Positions 16,436 to 24,305 of a stretch of 64,000 nt of DNA are shown piece by piece. The stretch is taken from positions 1,550,001 through 1,614,000 of the forward strand of contig CP043652.1 in assembly GCA_014218215.1 (NCBI GenBank), read 5' to 3'. Position numbers and translations under genes: made by a program. This DNA is from Geodermatophilaceae bacterium NBWT11 (GTDB lineage: Bacteria > Actinomycetota > Actinomycetes > Mycobacteriales > Geodermatophilaceae). Each line of letters begins with the position of its first letter. The first letter of the stretch is position 1. The notes under the pieces were generated by a model. It was not told the DNA's origin. It made no database searches and saw nothing but the letters and a program-made list of their open reading frames with translations.

Positions 16436-17602
16436 TCACCGGCCGGCGTGGAAGAAGGTGGTGCGCGAGGAGGACGACCGGCGGCGCTGGGCGGCCCTGG
16501 CCGCCTTCTTCTCCGCGATCGCGTCCTTGTCGCGCATGACGTAGCGCTGGACCGTGGTGAGCACGACGATGATCGCGAACAGCACGAACGACATCGCCGC
16601 GGCCCGGCCCCACTGCCCGGTCTCGAAGGCCGAGGTGTAGCTCAGGTAGGCCGGGGTCAGGGTCGTCTTGGCCGGGTTGCCCTGGCTGATCAGGTACACC
16701 TGGTCGAACACCTGCCAGGTGCCGATCAGCCCCAGCGTCGTCACCAGGAACAGCGTGGGCCGCAGCGCCGGCAGCGTGACGTTGCGGAACCGCTGCCAGG
16801 CGTTGGCACCGTCCATCCGGGCGGCCTCCTGGACGTCGGCGGGCACGTCCTGCAGCGCGGCCAGGAACATCAGCATGTAGCCACCGGCCGAGGTCCAGAC
16901 CACCAGCAGGATCAGCGCGGCGAGCGCGATCGAGGGGCCGGACAGCCAGTCCCACCAGGAGAGCCCGAGCGGGCCGCCGTCGGTGAGGGCGGCCGGCGGG
17001 TTCGAGGCGTCCCAGAGCCCGAGACCGTCGCCGGCCAGGTGCAGCAGCCCGCGGGGGTCGCTGAACCAGTTGGGCCCGTCGATGCCGACCAGGCCCAGCA
17101 GGCCGTTGACCGCGCCGCCGCCGGTGAACAGGAAGATGAAGACCAGGCTGATGGCGACCGAGCTGGTGACGGTGGGGAAGTAGAACGCCGTCCGGAAGAA
17201 GCTCTTGGCCCGGATCTTGCTGTTGAGCACCAGCGCCAGGCCCAGCGCGATCGCCGTCTGCAGCGGGACGACGAACACCACGTACCAGGCGTTGTTGCGC
17301 AGCGAGGTCATGAAGTCCTGCCGCGGCAGGCCGGGCTCGGTGAGAATCGTGGCGTAGTTGTCGAAGCCGACGAACCCGACCCCGGTGCTGAACGGCGAGC
17401 CGCGGCCGCGCCAGTCGGTGAGGCTGACCCAGAACGCCATCAGGATCGGGATGAGCACGAAGAGCCCGACGAGCACGACCTGCGGGGCGCTGAACGCCCA
17501 GCCGGCGGCGTTCTGGCCCGACGAGCGCTTCGAGCGGGTGCGCCCCGGCTCCCGCACGGGGCTCGTCGCGAGGCCCCCCGCGGGAGCCGGGACGGCGGTC
17601 AT
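16436..17602 (-). CDS. Carbohydrate ABC transporter permease (MalF type)
   Basis: Membrane permease of 388 residues, partner of the MalG-type protein. After a basic N-terminus it has a first helix (VVLVGLFVLIPILMAFWVSL) and further helices, with an unusually long periplasmic insertion (about 170-225, GGGAVNGLLGL to GPLGLSWWDWL). The EAA loop is VQEAARMDGANAWQRFRNVTLPALRP (about 265-290). The C-terminus is basic and serine-rich. The ATG at 17602 overlaps the stop of the binding-protein gene in ATGA, fixing the start; the much longer open frame upstream is a shadow. Belongs to the lacI-SBP-malF-malG operon. Confidence 0.92.
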   Translation of the reverse strand: MTAVPAPAGGLATSPVREPGRTRSKRSSGQNAAGWAFSAPQVVLVGLFVLIPILMAFWVSLTDWRGRGSPFSTGVGFVGFDNYATILTEPGLPRQDFMTSLRNNAWYVVFVVPLQTAIALGLALVLNSKIRAKSFFRTAFYFPTVTSSVAISLVFIFLFTGGGAVNGLLGLVGIDGPNWFSDPRGLLHLAGDGLGLWDASNPPAALTDGGPLGLSWWDWLSGPSIALAALILLVVWTSAGGYMLMFLAALQDVPADVQEAARMDGANAWQRFRNVTLPALRPTLFLVTTLGLIGTWQVFDQVYLISQGNPAKTTLTPAYLSYTSAFETGQWGRAAAMSFVLFAIIVVLTTVQRYVMRDKDAIAEKKAARAAQRRRSSSSRTTFFHAGR

Positions 17603-18837
17603 CCGACGATCGCCTGCTCGAGGTTGGTCTGGGTGGACTCCAGGATCGCCTGCGGGTCGCCGGTGGCCAGGCCGCCGAGCTGGCTGTCGAAGTCGATCAG
17701 CACCTGCTCCACGCCGGGGGCGTTGACCGGGCCCTGGGCGAACTCGGCGCCGTCGACGTAGGCCTGCCGCTCGGGGAACTGCTCGAGGTAGGCATCGGCC
17801 AGGGACTGCCGGGAGGGCAGCACACCGGTGTCCTGGGTCAGCGCGGTCATCGCGTCCGCGCTGGTCAGGTAGGTGGCCAGGTCGACCGCGGCGTCCTGCG
17901 CGTCGCTGTCGGCAGCGACCGCCAGGCAGTTGGTGAAGGACAGGGTGCCGGCGCCGCCGGGGCCCTCGGGCAGCGGGACGACGGTGTAGCCGACGTCGGG
18001 GTAGTCGGCTTCCATCGCACCGACCAGCCAGTTGCCCTCGATGGTCATCGCGGCCTTGCCGGTGCCGAAGGCCTCGCCGCCCCAGCCCGCGTCGACCGCG
18101 CTCGGGTAGGCGAAGGAGCCCGCGGCCAGGTTCTCCTGCACGTACTGCAGCGCCTCGAGGTTCTCCGGGCTGTCGGTGGTGACCTCGCTGCCGTCCTCGT
18201 TGAGGAACCAGCCCCCGGCCTGGGTCATGAAGGCCCCGACCCGGTCCCGGGTGTCGCCGATGACCAGGCCGGTCTGCCCGCCGGTGGTGAGCGTCTGGGC
18301 GACCGTGGACAGCTCCTCCCACGTGGTCGGGTAGTCGGCCTCGGTGAGCCCGGCGGCCGACCACGCGGCGTCGTTGATCTCCAGGGCGAGGGTGGAGAAG
18401 TCCTTGGGCAGGCAGTACTGGGTGCCGTCGTAGGTGAACGCGTCGACCAGGTTCGGGTAGAAGTCGTCGAGGTCGTCGACCTGGTCCAGGTAGGGGTACA
18501 GGTTGCCGGCGTCGGCCTGGTCGGCCAGTCGGCTGGCGTCGAGGTAGAACACGTCGGGCGGGTTGCCGCCGGCGAAGCCCTGGGCGAGCTCCTGGGAGAG
18601 GTCGGCGGCGACCTGCAGGTCCACGGTGTTGCCCGACTCCTGCTCGTAGGCGTCCACCTGGGCCTGCACGGCCTGGGTCTCGGCGTCCCCGGAGCTGGCG
18701 ATGAGCATGGTGAGCGAGGCGCTGCCGGAGTCCTGCTGCTCGGCGGAGTCGTCGAACCCGCCACCGCAGGCGGCGGCCAGGCTCAGGGTGGCGACGGCGA
18801 CGGCCGCCTGCGCGGACCGGCGGATGGGGTGTCTCAC
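17599..18837 (-). CDS. Extracellular sugar-binding lipoprotein of an ABC transporter
   Basis: Family 1 solute-binding lipoprotein of 412 residues that captures a sugar outside the membrane. The signal peptide ends in the lipobox LAAA-C24, followed by a flexible acidic linker (GGGFDDSAEQQDSGS). The fold shows LTMLIASSGDAETQAVQAQVDAYEQ at the start, DVFYLDASRLADQADAGNLYP (about 95-115) and a C-terminus with tryptophans and ALTQDTGVLPSRQSLADAY, all typical of the MalE/UgpB group. The start is GTG at 18837. It lies 54 bases after the LacI gene, with a hairpin between them that may raise or lower its expression relative to lacI. The sugar is not identifiable; an oligo-glucoside is plausible from the neighbouring debranching-type enzyme. 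Confidence 0.9.
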   Translation of the reverse strand: MRHPIRRSAQAAVAVATLSLAAACGGGFDDSAEQQDSGSASLTMLIASSGDAETQAVQAQVDAYEQESGNTVDLQVAADLSQELAQGFAGGNPPDVFYLDASRLADQADAGNLYPYLDQVDDLDDFYPNLVDAFTYDGTQYCLPKDFSTLALEINDAAWSAAGLTEADYPTTWEELSTVAQTLTTGGQTGLVIGDTRDRVGAFMTQAGGWFLNEDGSEVTTDSPENLEALQYVQENLAAGSFAYPSAVDAGWGGEAFGTGKAAMTIEGNWLVGAMEADYPDVGYTVVPLPEGPGGAGTLSFTNCLAVAADSDAQDAAVDLATYLTSADAMTALTQDTGVLPSRQSLADAYLEQFPERQAYVDGAEFAQGPVNAPGVEQVLIDFDSQLGGLATGDPQAILESTQTNLEQAIVG

Positions 18838-18862
18838 TCGGGGGTTCCTCCTCGTCGAGGGG

Positions 18863-18884
18863 CCGGCGGCATCGGTGCCGCCGG
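18863..18884 (-). other. Intercistronic hairpin between lacI-type gene and binding-protein gene
   Basis: CCGGCGGCA (18863-18871) and TGCCGCCGG (18876-18884) pair perfectly around TCGG. It lies between two codirectional genes and may be an mRNA-stabilising or attenuating hairpin that sets unequal expression of regulator and binding protein. Confidence 0.55.
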
Positions 18885-18891
18885 TCGGGGG

Positions 18892-19962
18892 TCAGGGAGC
18901 GGGCAGGACCGGTGGGGTGGCGGTGGGCGCCGACCCGGCACCGCGGACCGAGGACGCCCGGACGACGAGGCGCGGTGCCAGCAGCACCGGTTCGTCGGTC
19001 GCGGCGTCCCCCGGGCCCGGGTCGAGCTGGGCACGGAGCAGGTCGATGCAGGCCGCGGCGGCCGCGGCGACCGGCTGGGCGATCGAGGACAGCCCGATGG
19101 CGGCGGCGACCGGGCTGTCGTCGAACCCGACGACGGCCACGTCGGTGCCGGGCTCGCGGCCCAGTTCGCGGACGGCGCCCAGGGCGCCGAGGGCCAGGGA
19201 GTCCGAGGCGCAGACCAGCGCGGTGACGCCGCGGGCGGCGACGAGGCCCAGCGCCGCGGCCTGGGCGACGGCCGGGTCGTCGGGGAGCCCGGCGTCCAGG
19301 CCGGTGGTGGACAGGCCGGCCGAGGACATCGCGTCCGCCCAGCCGGCCCGCCGGTCGTCGCCGGTGCCCGAGCCGACGGGCCAGCCGAGGAAGGCGATCC
19401 GGGTGTGGCCCTGCGCCAGGAGGTGCTCGACGGCGGCGCGGGTGCCGGCGGCTCCGTCGATGTCGACCCAGCTGCGCCCCGCGGCGTCGTCCCAGGGCCG
19501 GCCGAAGCTGGCCACCGGCAGCCGGCGGCGGCGCAGCCAGGCGGTGCGCGGGTCGCCGTGCGAGGTGCCGGTGAGCACGAAGGCGTCGACGGCGAAGGAG
19601 GCGACCAGCTCGTCGTAGGCGGCGACCTCGGCCTCGGCGTGCCCGGCGGTGAACAGCACCAGGCGGTGCCCGGACTCCTCGGCGCTGGCGGTCAGCGCGT
19701 GCAGGAACTGGTCCAGGACGATGCCGCCGATGCCCTCGCGGACCGGCTCGATGCGCATGCCGATCAGCTGGGAGCGGTTGCTGCGCATCTGCTGGGCCGC
19801 GCGCAGCGGGCGGTAGCCGACCTCGTCGATCACGCCCTGCACCCGCTCCAGGGTCGACTCGCTGACCAGGTGCGGGGCGTTGAGCACGTTGCTGACGGTC
19901 TGCTTGGAGACCTGGGCGGCCGCAGCGACCGACGCCAGGGTGGGCCGGTGGTCCTCGTGCAT
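18892..19962 (-). CDS. LacI family transcriptional regulator
   Basis: Repressor of 356 residues. The N-terminal helix-turn-helix and hinge are clear: TLASVAAAAQVSKQTVSNVLN (about 8-28), SESTLERVQGVIDEVGYRP and RAAQQMRSNRSQLIGM. The periplasmic-binding-like sensor domain follows (about 65-335), with FGRPWDDAAGRSWVDIDG, VCASDSLALGALGAVRELG and VAVVGFDDSPVAAAIGLSSI. It is the first gene of an operon with a sugar ABC transporter and is divergent from a debranching-type enzyme, so it probably represses both units until its sugar is present. A partial dyad TTGGAACGGTCTAA at 19989-20002 is the likely operator. Confidence 0.92.
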   Translation of the reverse strand: MHEDHRPTLASVAAAAQVSKQTVSNVLNAPHLVSESTLERVQGVIDEVGYRPLRAAQQMRSNRSQLIGMRIEPVREGIGGIVLDQFLHALTASAEESGHRLVLFTAGHAEAEVAAYDELVASFAVDAFVLTGTSHGDPRTAWLRRRRLPVASFGRPWDDAAGRSWVDIDGAAGTRAAVEHLLAQGHTRIAFLGWPVGSGTGDDRRAGWADAMSSAGLSTTGLDAGLPDDPAVAQAAALGLVAARGVTALVCASDSLALGALGAVRELGREPGTDVAVVGFDDSPVAAAIGLSSIAQPVAAAAAACIDLLRAQLDPGPGDAATDEPVLLAPRLVVRASSVRGAGSAPTATPPVLPAP

Positions 19963-19988
19963 CGGATCCGACTCCCTCCGCGGACGTA

Positions 19989-20002
19989 TTGGAACGGTCT
20001 AA
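19989..20002. promoter_or_regulatory. Candidate LacI-type operator
   Basis: The 14-base TTGGAACGGTCTAA is an imperfect palindrome with the central CG that LacI-family regulators favour; 10 of 14 positions are symmetric. It lies in the 146-base divergent region, 27 bases before the regulator start. Confidence 0.5.
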
Positions 20003-20052
20003 GTGACCGCTGGCACAGTGCGCCCCGGTGAACACCGCTGTCAAGTGCGGCC

Positions 20053-20070
20053 CTGACGAGAAGGGCGTTT
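20053..20070. repeat. Solo arm of hairpin family B
   Basis: CTGACGAGAAGGGCG (20053-20067) equals the reverse complement of the family B left arm at 8355-8369, but no partner arm is found nearby. It lies in the leader of the debranching-type gene and looks like a remnant or half copy. Confidence 0.6.
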
Positions 20071-20108
20071 GTTGCACCCTGCGGGGCGGGTCGGGTTGGA
20101 TCGGTCGA

Positions 20109-22139
20109 ATGACGAGCACCCCGGGTCTGCAGCCGACCGTGCACGAGCTCGACGTGTGCCTGCGGGCCCCGGTCACCGTGCTGTCGGCCCGGGACGGCGC
20201 GGTGCGCGGGCAGGGCGCCGAGGGCGTGTTCTGCGGCGACGTCCGGGCGCTGTCGGTGCGCACCGTGACCGTCGCCGGGCTGGTCCCCGACGGCATCGGG
20301 GGCGGCAGCACGGCGCCCGGGCACAGCCGGCACGTCGCCGTCCTCCGCGGGCTGGGGGACGCCGGGCCCGACCCGACCGTGCGACTGGAGACCAGCCGGG
20401 TGCTCACCGCCGACGGGCTCACCGAGACCCTGCGGCTGGTGTCCACGGCGGCCGAGCCGGTGGCGGCCGAGGTGGTGCTGACCCTGGGCACCGACCTGGC
20501 CACCGTCGAGGAGGTCAAGAGCGGTTCCGCGCGCTCCCTGGTCGCGCCGTCGGGCAGCGGGTGGGCCGGGCGCGGGGTGCAGGTCGAGGTGCCGGGGCTG
20601 GAGCCGGCCGGGGACGTGGGCGAGCTGCGCTGGTCGGTCGTCGTCCCCCCGCGGGACGCCGTGGAGGTGACCTGGTCGCTCACCGTCACCGACCCCGGGG
20701 GCGTGACCGCCGCCCCGCCCACCGCACACAGCTGGGCCACCCCGACGGTGACCGCCGACGACCACCGGCTGGCCACCCTGCTCACGCAGTCGCTGGAGGA
20801 CCTGGCCGGGCTGCGGATGGTCACGACCACCGCACCGGAGGACGTCTTCACCGCCGCCGGGGCGCCCTGGTACCTGACCCTCTTCGGCCGGGACAGCCTG
20901 TGGACGGCGCGGTTGCTGCTGCCGCTGGGCACCGAGCTGGCCGCCGGGACGCTGCGCACGCTGGCCGCCCGGCAGGGCACCCGCCGCGACGACGCCACCG
21001 GGGAGGAGCCGGGGAAGATCCTGCACGAGATCCGCCGGCCCCCGGTGGCCGAGGAGGGCACGACGCCGTTCCTGCCGCCGGTCTACTTCGGGACCATCGA
21101 CGCCACCCCGCTGTGGGTCTGCCTGCTGCACGACGCCTGGCGCTGGGGTCTGGACCCCGCGGTGGTCACCGAGCTGCTCGACCCGCTCGAGCGCGCCCTG
21201 GACTGGCTGGCCACCGACGGCGACCCGGACGGCGACGGCTTCCTGGAGTACCTGGACCGCTCCGGGGCGGGGCTGGCCAACCAGGGCTGGAAGGACAGCC
21301 ACGACTCGGTGCGCTTCGCCGACGGCCGGATCGCCGAGGGGCCGATCGCGCTGTGCGAGGCACAGGCCTACGCGCACGAGGCGGCGCTGGGCGGGGCGGC
21401 GCTGCTGGAGGCCTTCGGCCGGCCCGGCGCCGACCGGTGGCGGGCCTACGCCGCCGACCTGGCCAAGCGGTTCCGCGAGGCGTTCTGGGTCGCCGACGAC
21501 GATGGCCCCTACCCGGCGATCGCGCTGGACGGCACCAAGACCCCGGTCGACGCCCCGACCTCCAACATCGCCCACCTGCTCGGCTCGGGGCTGCTGGACG
21601 CCGCGGAGTCCGCCGCGGTGGCCGCCCGGGTCGGCTCGGCGTCGATGGACTCCGGGTTCGGGCTGCGCACCATGGCCACCACCGCCGGCGGCTACGGCCC
21701 GCTGACCTACCACTGCGGCTCGGTCTGGCCGCACGACACCGCGATCGCGATCACCGGGCTGGCCCGCGACGGGCACGGCGCGGTCGCCGGGTCGCTGGCC
21801 CGGGGGGTGCTGGCGGCCGGGGAGTCCTTCGACTGGCGGCTGCCCGAGCTGTTCGCCGGGGACTCCTCCGCCGACGTCCGGCACGCGCTGGCCTACCCGG
21901 CGTCCTGCCGCCCGCAGGCCTGGTCGGCCGCGGCCGCGGTGGCGGTGCTGTCCGCGGTGCTCGGGCTGCGCCCCGACGTGCCGGCCGGGCGGTTGACCGT
22001 GGCCCCGCTGCGCCCGGCACCGCTGGGTGCGGTGCGGGTCGAGGGCCTGCGCGTCGGGGACGACGCGGTGACCGTGGCCGTCACGGCGTCCGGCGAGGTC
22101 GAGGTGGCCGGCTTCTCCGGTGAGGTCGTCCTGGGCTGA
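20109..22139 (+). CDS. Glycogen-debranching-type amylo-alpha-1,6-glucosidase family protein
   Basis: Protein of 676 residues with two parts. The N-terminal beta-rich domain (about 10-215; ARDGAVRGQGAEGVFCGDVRALS, then ETSRVLTADGLTETLRL) matches glycogen debranching N-terminal domains. The (alpha/alpha)6-barrel glycosidase part (about 250-620) has PWYLTLFGRDSLWTARLLLPLG, LANQGWKDSHDSVRFADGR, SNIAHLLGSGLL and a late YHCGSVWPHDTAIAI. Asp/Glu candidates for catalysis lie in GRDS and WKDS. The ATG at 20109 fits; a GTG at 20028 would translate through the family B remnant. It is divergent from the lacI-ABC operon, so it probably acts on the imported oligoglucoside inside the cell. True specificity (alpha-1,6 or another glucosyl link) is not shown. 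Confidence 0.85.
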   Translation: MTSTPGLQPTVHELDVCLRAPVTVLSARDGAVRGQGAEGVFCGDVRALSVRTVTVAGLVPDGIGGGSTAPGHSRHVAVLRGLGDAGPDPTVRLETSRVLTADGLTETLRLVSTAAEPVAAEVVLTLGTDLATVEEVKSGSARSLVAPSGSGWAGRGVQVEVPGLEPAGDVGELRWSVVVPPRDAVEVTWSLTVTDPGGVTAAPPTAHSWATPTVTADDHRLATLLTQSLEDLAGLRMVTTTAPEDVFTAAGAPWYLTLFGRDSLWTARLLLPLGTELAAGTLRTLAARQGTRRDDATGEEPGKILHEIRRPPVAEEGTTPFLPPVYFGTIDATPLWVCLLHDAWRWGLDPAVVTELLDPLERALDWLATDGDPDGDGFLEYLDRSGAGLANQGWKDSHDSVRFADGRIAEGPIALCEAQAYAHEAALGGAALLEAFGRPGADRWRAYAADLAKRFREAFWVADDDGPYPAIALDGTKTPVDAPTSNIAHLLGSGLLDAAESAAVAARVGSASMDSGFGLRTMATTAGGYGPLTYHCGSVWPHDTAIAITGLARDGHGAVAGSLARGVLAAGESFDWRLPELFAGDSSADVRHALAYPASCRPQAWSAAAAVAVLSAVLGLRPDVPAGRLTVAPLRPAPLGAVRVEGLRVGDDAVTVAVTASGEVEVAGFSGEVVLG

Positions 22140-22185
22140 CCCGTTCGCTGGGCGCCGCCGGGCGCGGGGTGGTGGAGTGGACACG

Positions 22186-23031
22186 ATGACCACCGGCCCG
22201 TCCTGGCACGCCCGGTGGCGCAGCGAGGCCGACTTCCTCATGCGCTCGGTCCGGCGCGGGCTGCGCGGGCGCGACCTGTCGCTGATCGCGGCGGGGCTGA
22301 CCTTCTACGCCGGGATCTCCGTCGTCCCGCTGTTGCTGCTGGCGCTGGCGCTGACCTCGCTGTGGACCAGCCCGGAGGCCGTGCGCGGCTACCTGGCCGA
22401 GCTGGGCGGCATCCTCCCGGACGAGCTGGGCGCCCCGGACGCCCTGGCCCGCCTGGCCGAGGCCGGCACCCAGCTCAGCCTGCTGGGCGGGGTGCTCGCG
22501 CTCATCCCGATGACCTTCTACGGCGAGGGCCTGCGCCGCGCGCTGCTGCGCTTCACCGACGAGCGCGACACCTTCACCGGGTGGCGGGGCCGGCTGGCCG
22601 TCGTCCCGCTGCTGCTGGTGACCCCGGTGCTGCTCTACCCGTTGCTGCTGGTGGTCCCGGTGCTGGCCGACCTGCAGCGGACCGGTGGGTTCGGGGCCGG
22701 TCTGGCGTCGGTCGCCGTCGGCTTCTACGCAGTGCTGTTCGTCCTGGTCGGCCCCCTGGTCTGGGGGTTCCGGGTGGTGGCGGCCGGGATGCTGCCCTGG
22801 CGGGCGGTGCTCGTCGGGGCGTTCTTCACCGCGGCGTCGCTCTCGGGCTTCCTGCAGGGGTTCACCCTGTTCCTGGCCCTCCCGCTGTCGCTGGGCGCGC
22901 CGTTCGGCGGGCTCGAGGTGATCGGCGGGATGGTCGCGCTGGGGCTGTGGCTGTTCCTGCTGCACCTGGTGGTCATCGCCGGGTGGCTGTTCACCCAGGC
23001 GCTGGACCGCCGGCTGGCACTGGTCGACTGA
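22186..23031 (+). CDS. YihY/virulence factor BrkB family inner-membrane protein
   Basis: Membrane protein of 281 residues, role unknown in spite of old names (ribonuclease BN, BrkB). About six transmembrane helices are visible, starting with LSLIAAGLTFYAGISVVPLLLLALAL, where FYAxxSxxPLLL is the family signature. Others are LLGGVLALIPMTFY, LAVVPLLLVTPVLLYPLLLVVPVLA, VAVGFYAVLFVLVGPLVWGF and LLHLVVIAGWLF. An in-frame GTG at 22177 is an alternative start adding three residues. The 3' end overlaps the convergent GAF regulator gene by 41 bases. Confidence 0.87.
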   Translation: MTTGPSWHARWRSEADFLMRSVRRGLRGRDLSLIAAGLTFYAGISVVPLLLLALALTSLWTSPEAVRGYLAELGGILPDELGAPDALARLAEAGTQLSLLGGVLALIPMTFYGEGLRRALLRFTDERDTFTGWRGRLAVVPLLLVTPVLLYPLLLVVPVLADLQRTGGFGAGLASVAVGFYAVLFVLVGPLVWGFRVVAAGMLPWRAVLVGAFFTAASLSGFLQGFTLFLALPLSLGAPFGGLEVIGGMVALGLWLFLLHLVVIAGWLFTQALDRRLALVD

Positions 23032-24184
23032 GCCGCTCCCGGGCCACCACCGGGGCCACCGAGCCGGGCAGCAGCGTGGACGGGTCGGCGGGCCGGAGGA
23101 CCTCCGCCACGACCCCCTCGGCCAACCGGTAGGGCCGGGTCGCCAGCACCGGGCCGGCGGTGCGCCGCAACCGGGACACCTCGGCCCGCACGGTGACCGT
23201 GCGGGTGGGGTCGGCGAACAGGTCGTCGGCGAGCTCGGCGGCCGACCGGCCCAGCGGCGCGCGGGCCAGGGCCAGCAGCATCTCCGCGTGCCGCAGCCCG
23301 AGCACGTCCTGCCAGGAGCCCGATCCCGCCGCCACGGTCAGCCGCGGACGGGTCCCGGTGAGGTCCAGCGTGAGCCGGGTGGCCGGCATCTCGTCCTCGG
23401 CGTCGTCCAGCCGGACCAGCCAGCCACCGGGCAGCGGCTCGACGCGGCACAGCCCCAGCGCGGGCAGCAGCAGCCGACCGGCGTCCAGGGTCTCGGGCAG
23501 GTGCACCCGGGGCGGACCGCTGAAGCCGGTCACCGCCGCGGTGGCGCCGTCCGGACCCACGACCAGCGCCCGGCCGCCCACCCGGGCCAGCACCGGGGCG
23601 GCCACCCGACGCAGCTGCTCCAGCGACCGGTCGTGGGCGGCCCGCAGCTCGTGTTCGGCCAGCGAGGCGACGGCGGCGACCAGCGCGACGGTGCCGGGGT
23701 GCGCCGTCCTGGCGGGCCCGGACAGGTCGACCACGCCCAGCAGCTCCCCGCCCACCGGGTCGCGCAGCGGGGCAGCCGCGCAGGTCCAGCGCTGGTGGCC
23801 GTCGACGAAGTGCTCGTCGCCGTGCACGCCCACCGGGGCACCGAGCACCAGGCAGGTGCCGATCGCGTTGGTGCCCACCGACCGCTCGCCCCAGGCAGCG
23901 CCGGGCACGAAGCCCAGTGCGTCCGCCCCGCGCCGGATCTCCGGGGCCCCCGCCTGCCACAGCACCCGCCCGTCGACGTCGGTGACCACCAGGATCTGGC
24001 CACAGGCCCGCGCCACCGGTTCCAGGCGGTCGCGCAGCACCGGGATCATCGGCGCGAGCGGTCCGGCAGCCACCCGGCGGGCGACCTCGGCGCCGGGGAG
24101 CACGGCCGGCGCCGTCGTCCCCCCGCGGTCCACCCCGGCCGCCGCGACCCGGCGCCACGACGCGTCGATGAGGGGGCGGGTCAC
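22991..24184 (-). CDS. GAF-domain transcriptional regulator (AcoR-like input, no sigma-54 domain)
   Basis: Regulator of 397 residues. The start (PLIDASWRRV) and the GAF domain (about 55-195: LEPVARACGQILVVTDVDGRVLW, WGERSVGTNAIGTCLV, HFVDGHQRWTCAAAPLRDP, LLGVVDLSG) match the sensor half of AcoR-type activators of acetoin metabolism. The AAA+ sigma-54 ATPase is absent. Instead the C-terminus (about 300-375) looks like a winged helix: LRHAEMLLALARAPLGRSAAELADDLF then TVTVRAEVSRLRR. The start is GTG at 24184. It is divergent from a flavin monooxygenase and a 2,3-butanediol dehydrogenase, which it probably regulates. The tail overlaps the convergent YihY gene by 41 bases. Confidence 0.82.
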   Translation of the reverse strand: MTRPLIDASWRRVAAAGVDRGGTTAPAVLPGAEVARRVAAGPLAPMIPVLRDRLEPVARACGQILVVTDVDGRVLWQAGAPEIRRGADALGFVPGAAWGERSVGTNAIGTCLVLGAPVGVHGDEHFVDGHQRWTCAAAPLRDPVGGELLGVVDLSGPARTAHPGTVALVAAVASLAEHELRAAHDRSLEQLRRVAAPVLARVGGRALVVGPDGATAAVTGFSGPPRVHLPETLDAGRLLLPALGLCRVEPLPGGWLVRLDDAEDEMPATRLTLDLTGTRPRLTVAAGSGSWQDVLGLRHAEMLLALARAPLGRSAAELADDLFADPTRTVTVRAEVSRLRRTAGPVLATRPYRLAEGVVAEVLRPADPSTLLPGSVAPVVARERLSRPVPAGGPAPG

Positions 24185-24216
24185 CCCACCAGGGTGTGAC
24201 CCCGGCCACCTCCGGC

Positions 24217-24233
24217 GCAACCCCCTGCAACCC
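24217..24233. promoter_or_regulatory. Direct repeat in the GAF regulator/monooxygenase promoter region
   Basis: GCAACCC occurs at 24217-24223 and 24227-24233, exactly one helical turn (10 bases) apart, in the 121-base divergent region. It is a candidate binding site for the GAF regulator. Confidence 0.35.
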
Positions 24234-24305
24234 TCCCGGCGACGTCCCCGAACCGGTGCACTGCCTCCTGAGGGCGGCAGCGTGGCCGCCGAGACGGAGG
24301 ACGGC

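Noticed and set aside
17603-21061. Very long minus-strand open frame running through malF, the binding protein, lacI and past it
   Set aside because: Only the part below 17602 matches a family; the rest is antisense or out-of-frame composition. The true start is in the ATGA overlap.
19830-22241. Minus-strand frame opposite the debranching-type gene
   Set aside because: Low-complexity Gly/Arg/Gln composition, no ribosome-binding site and no recognisable domain.
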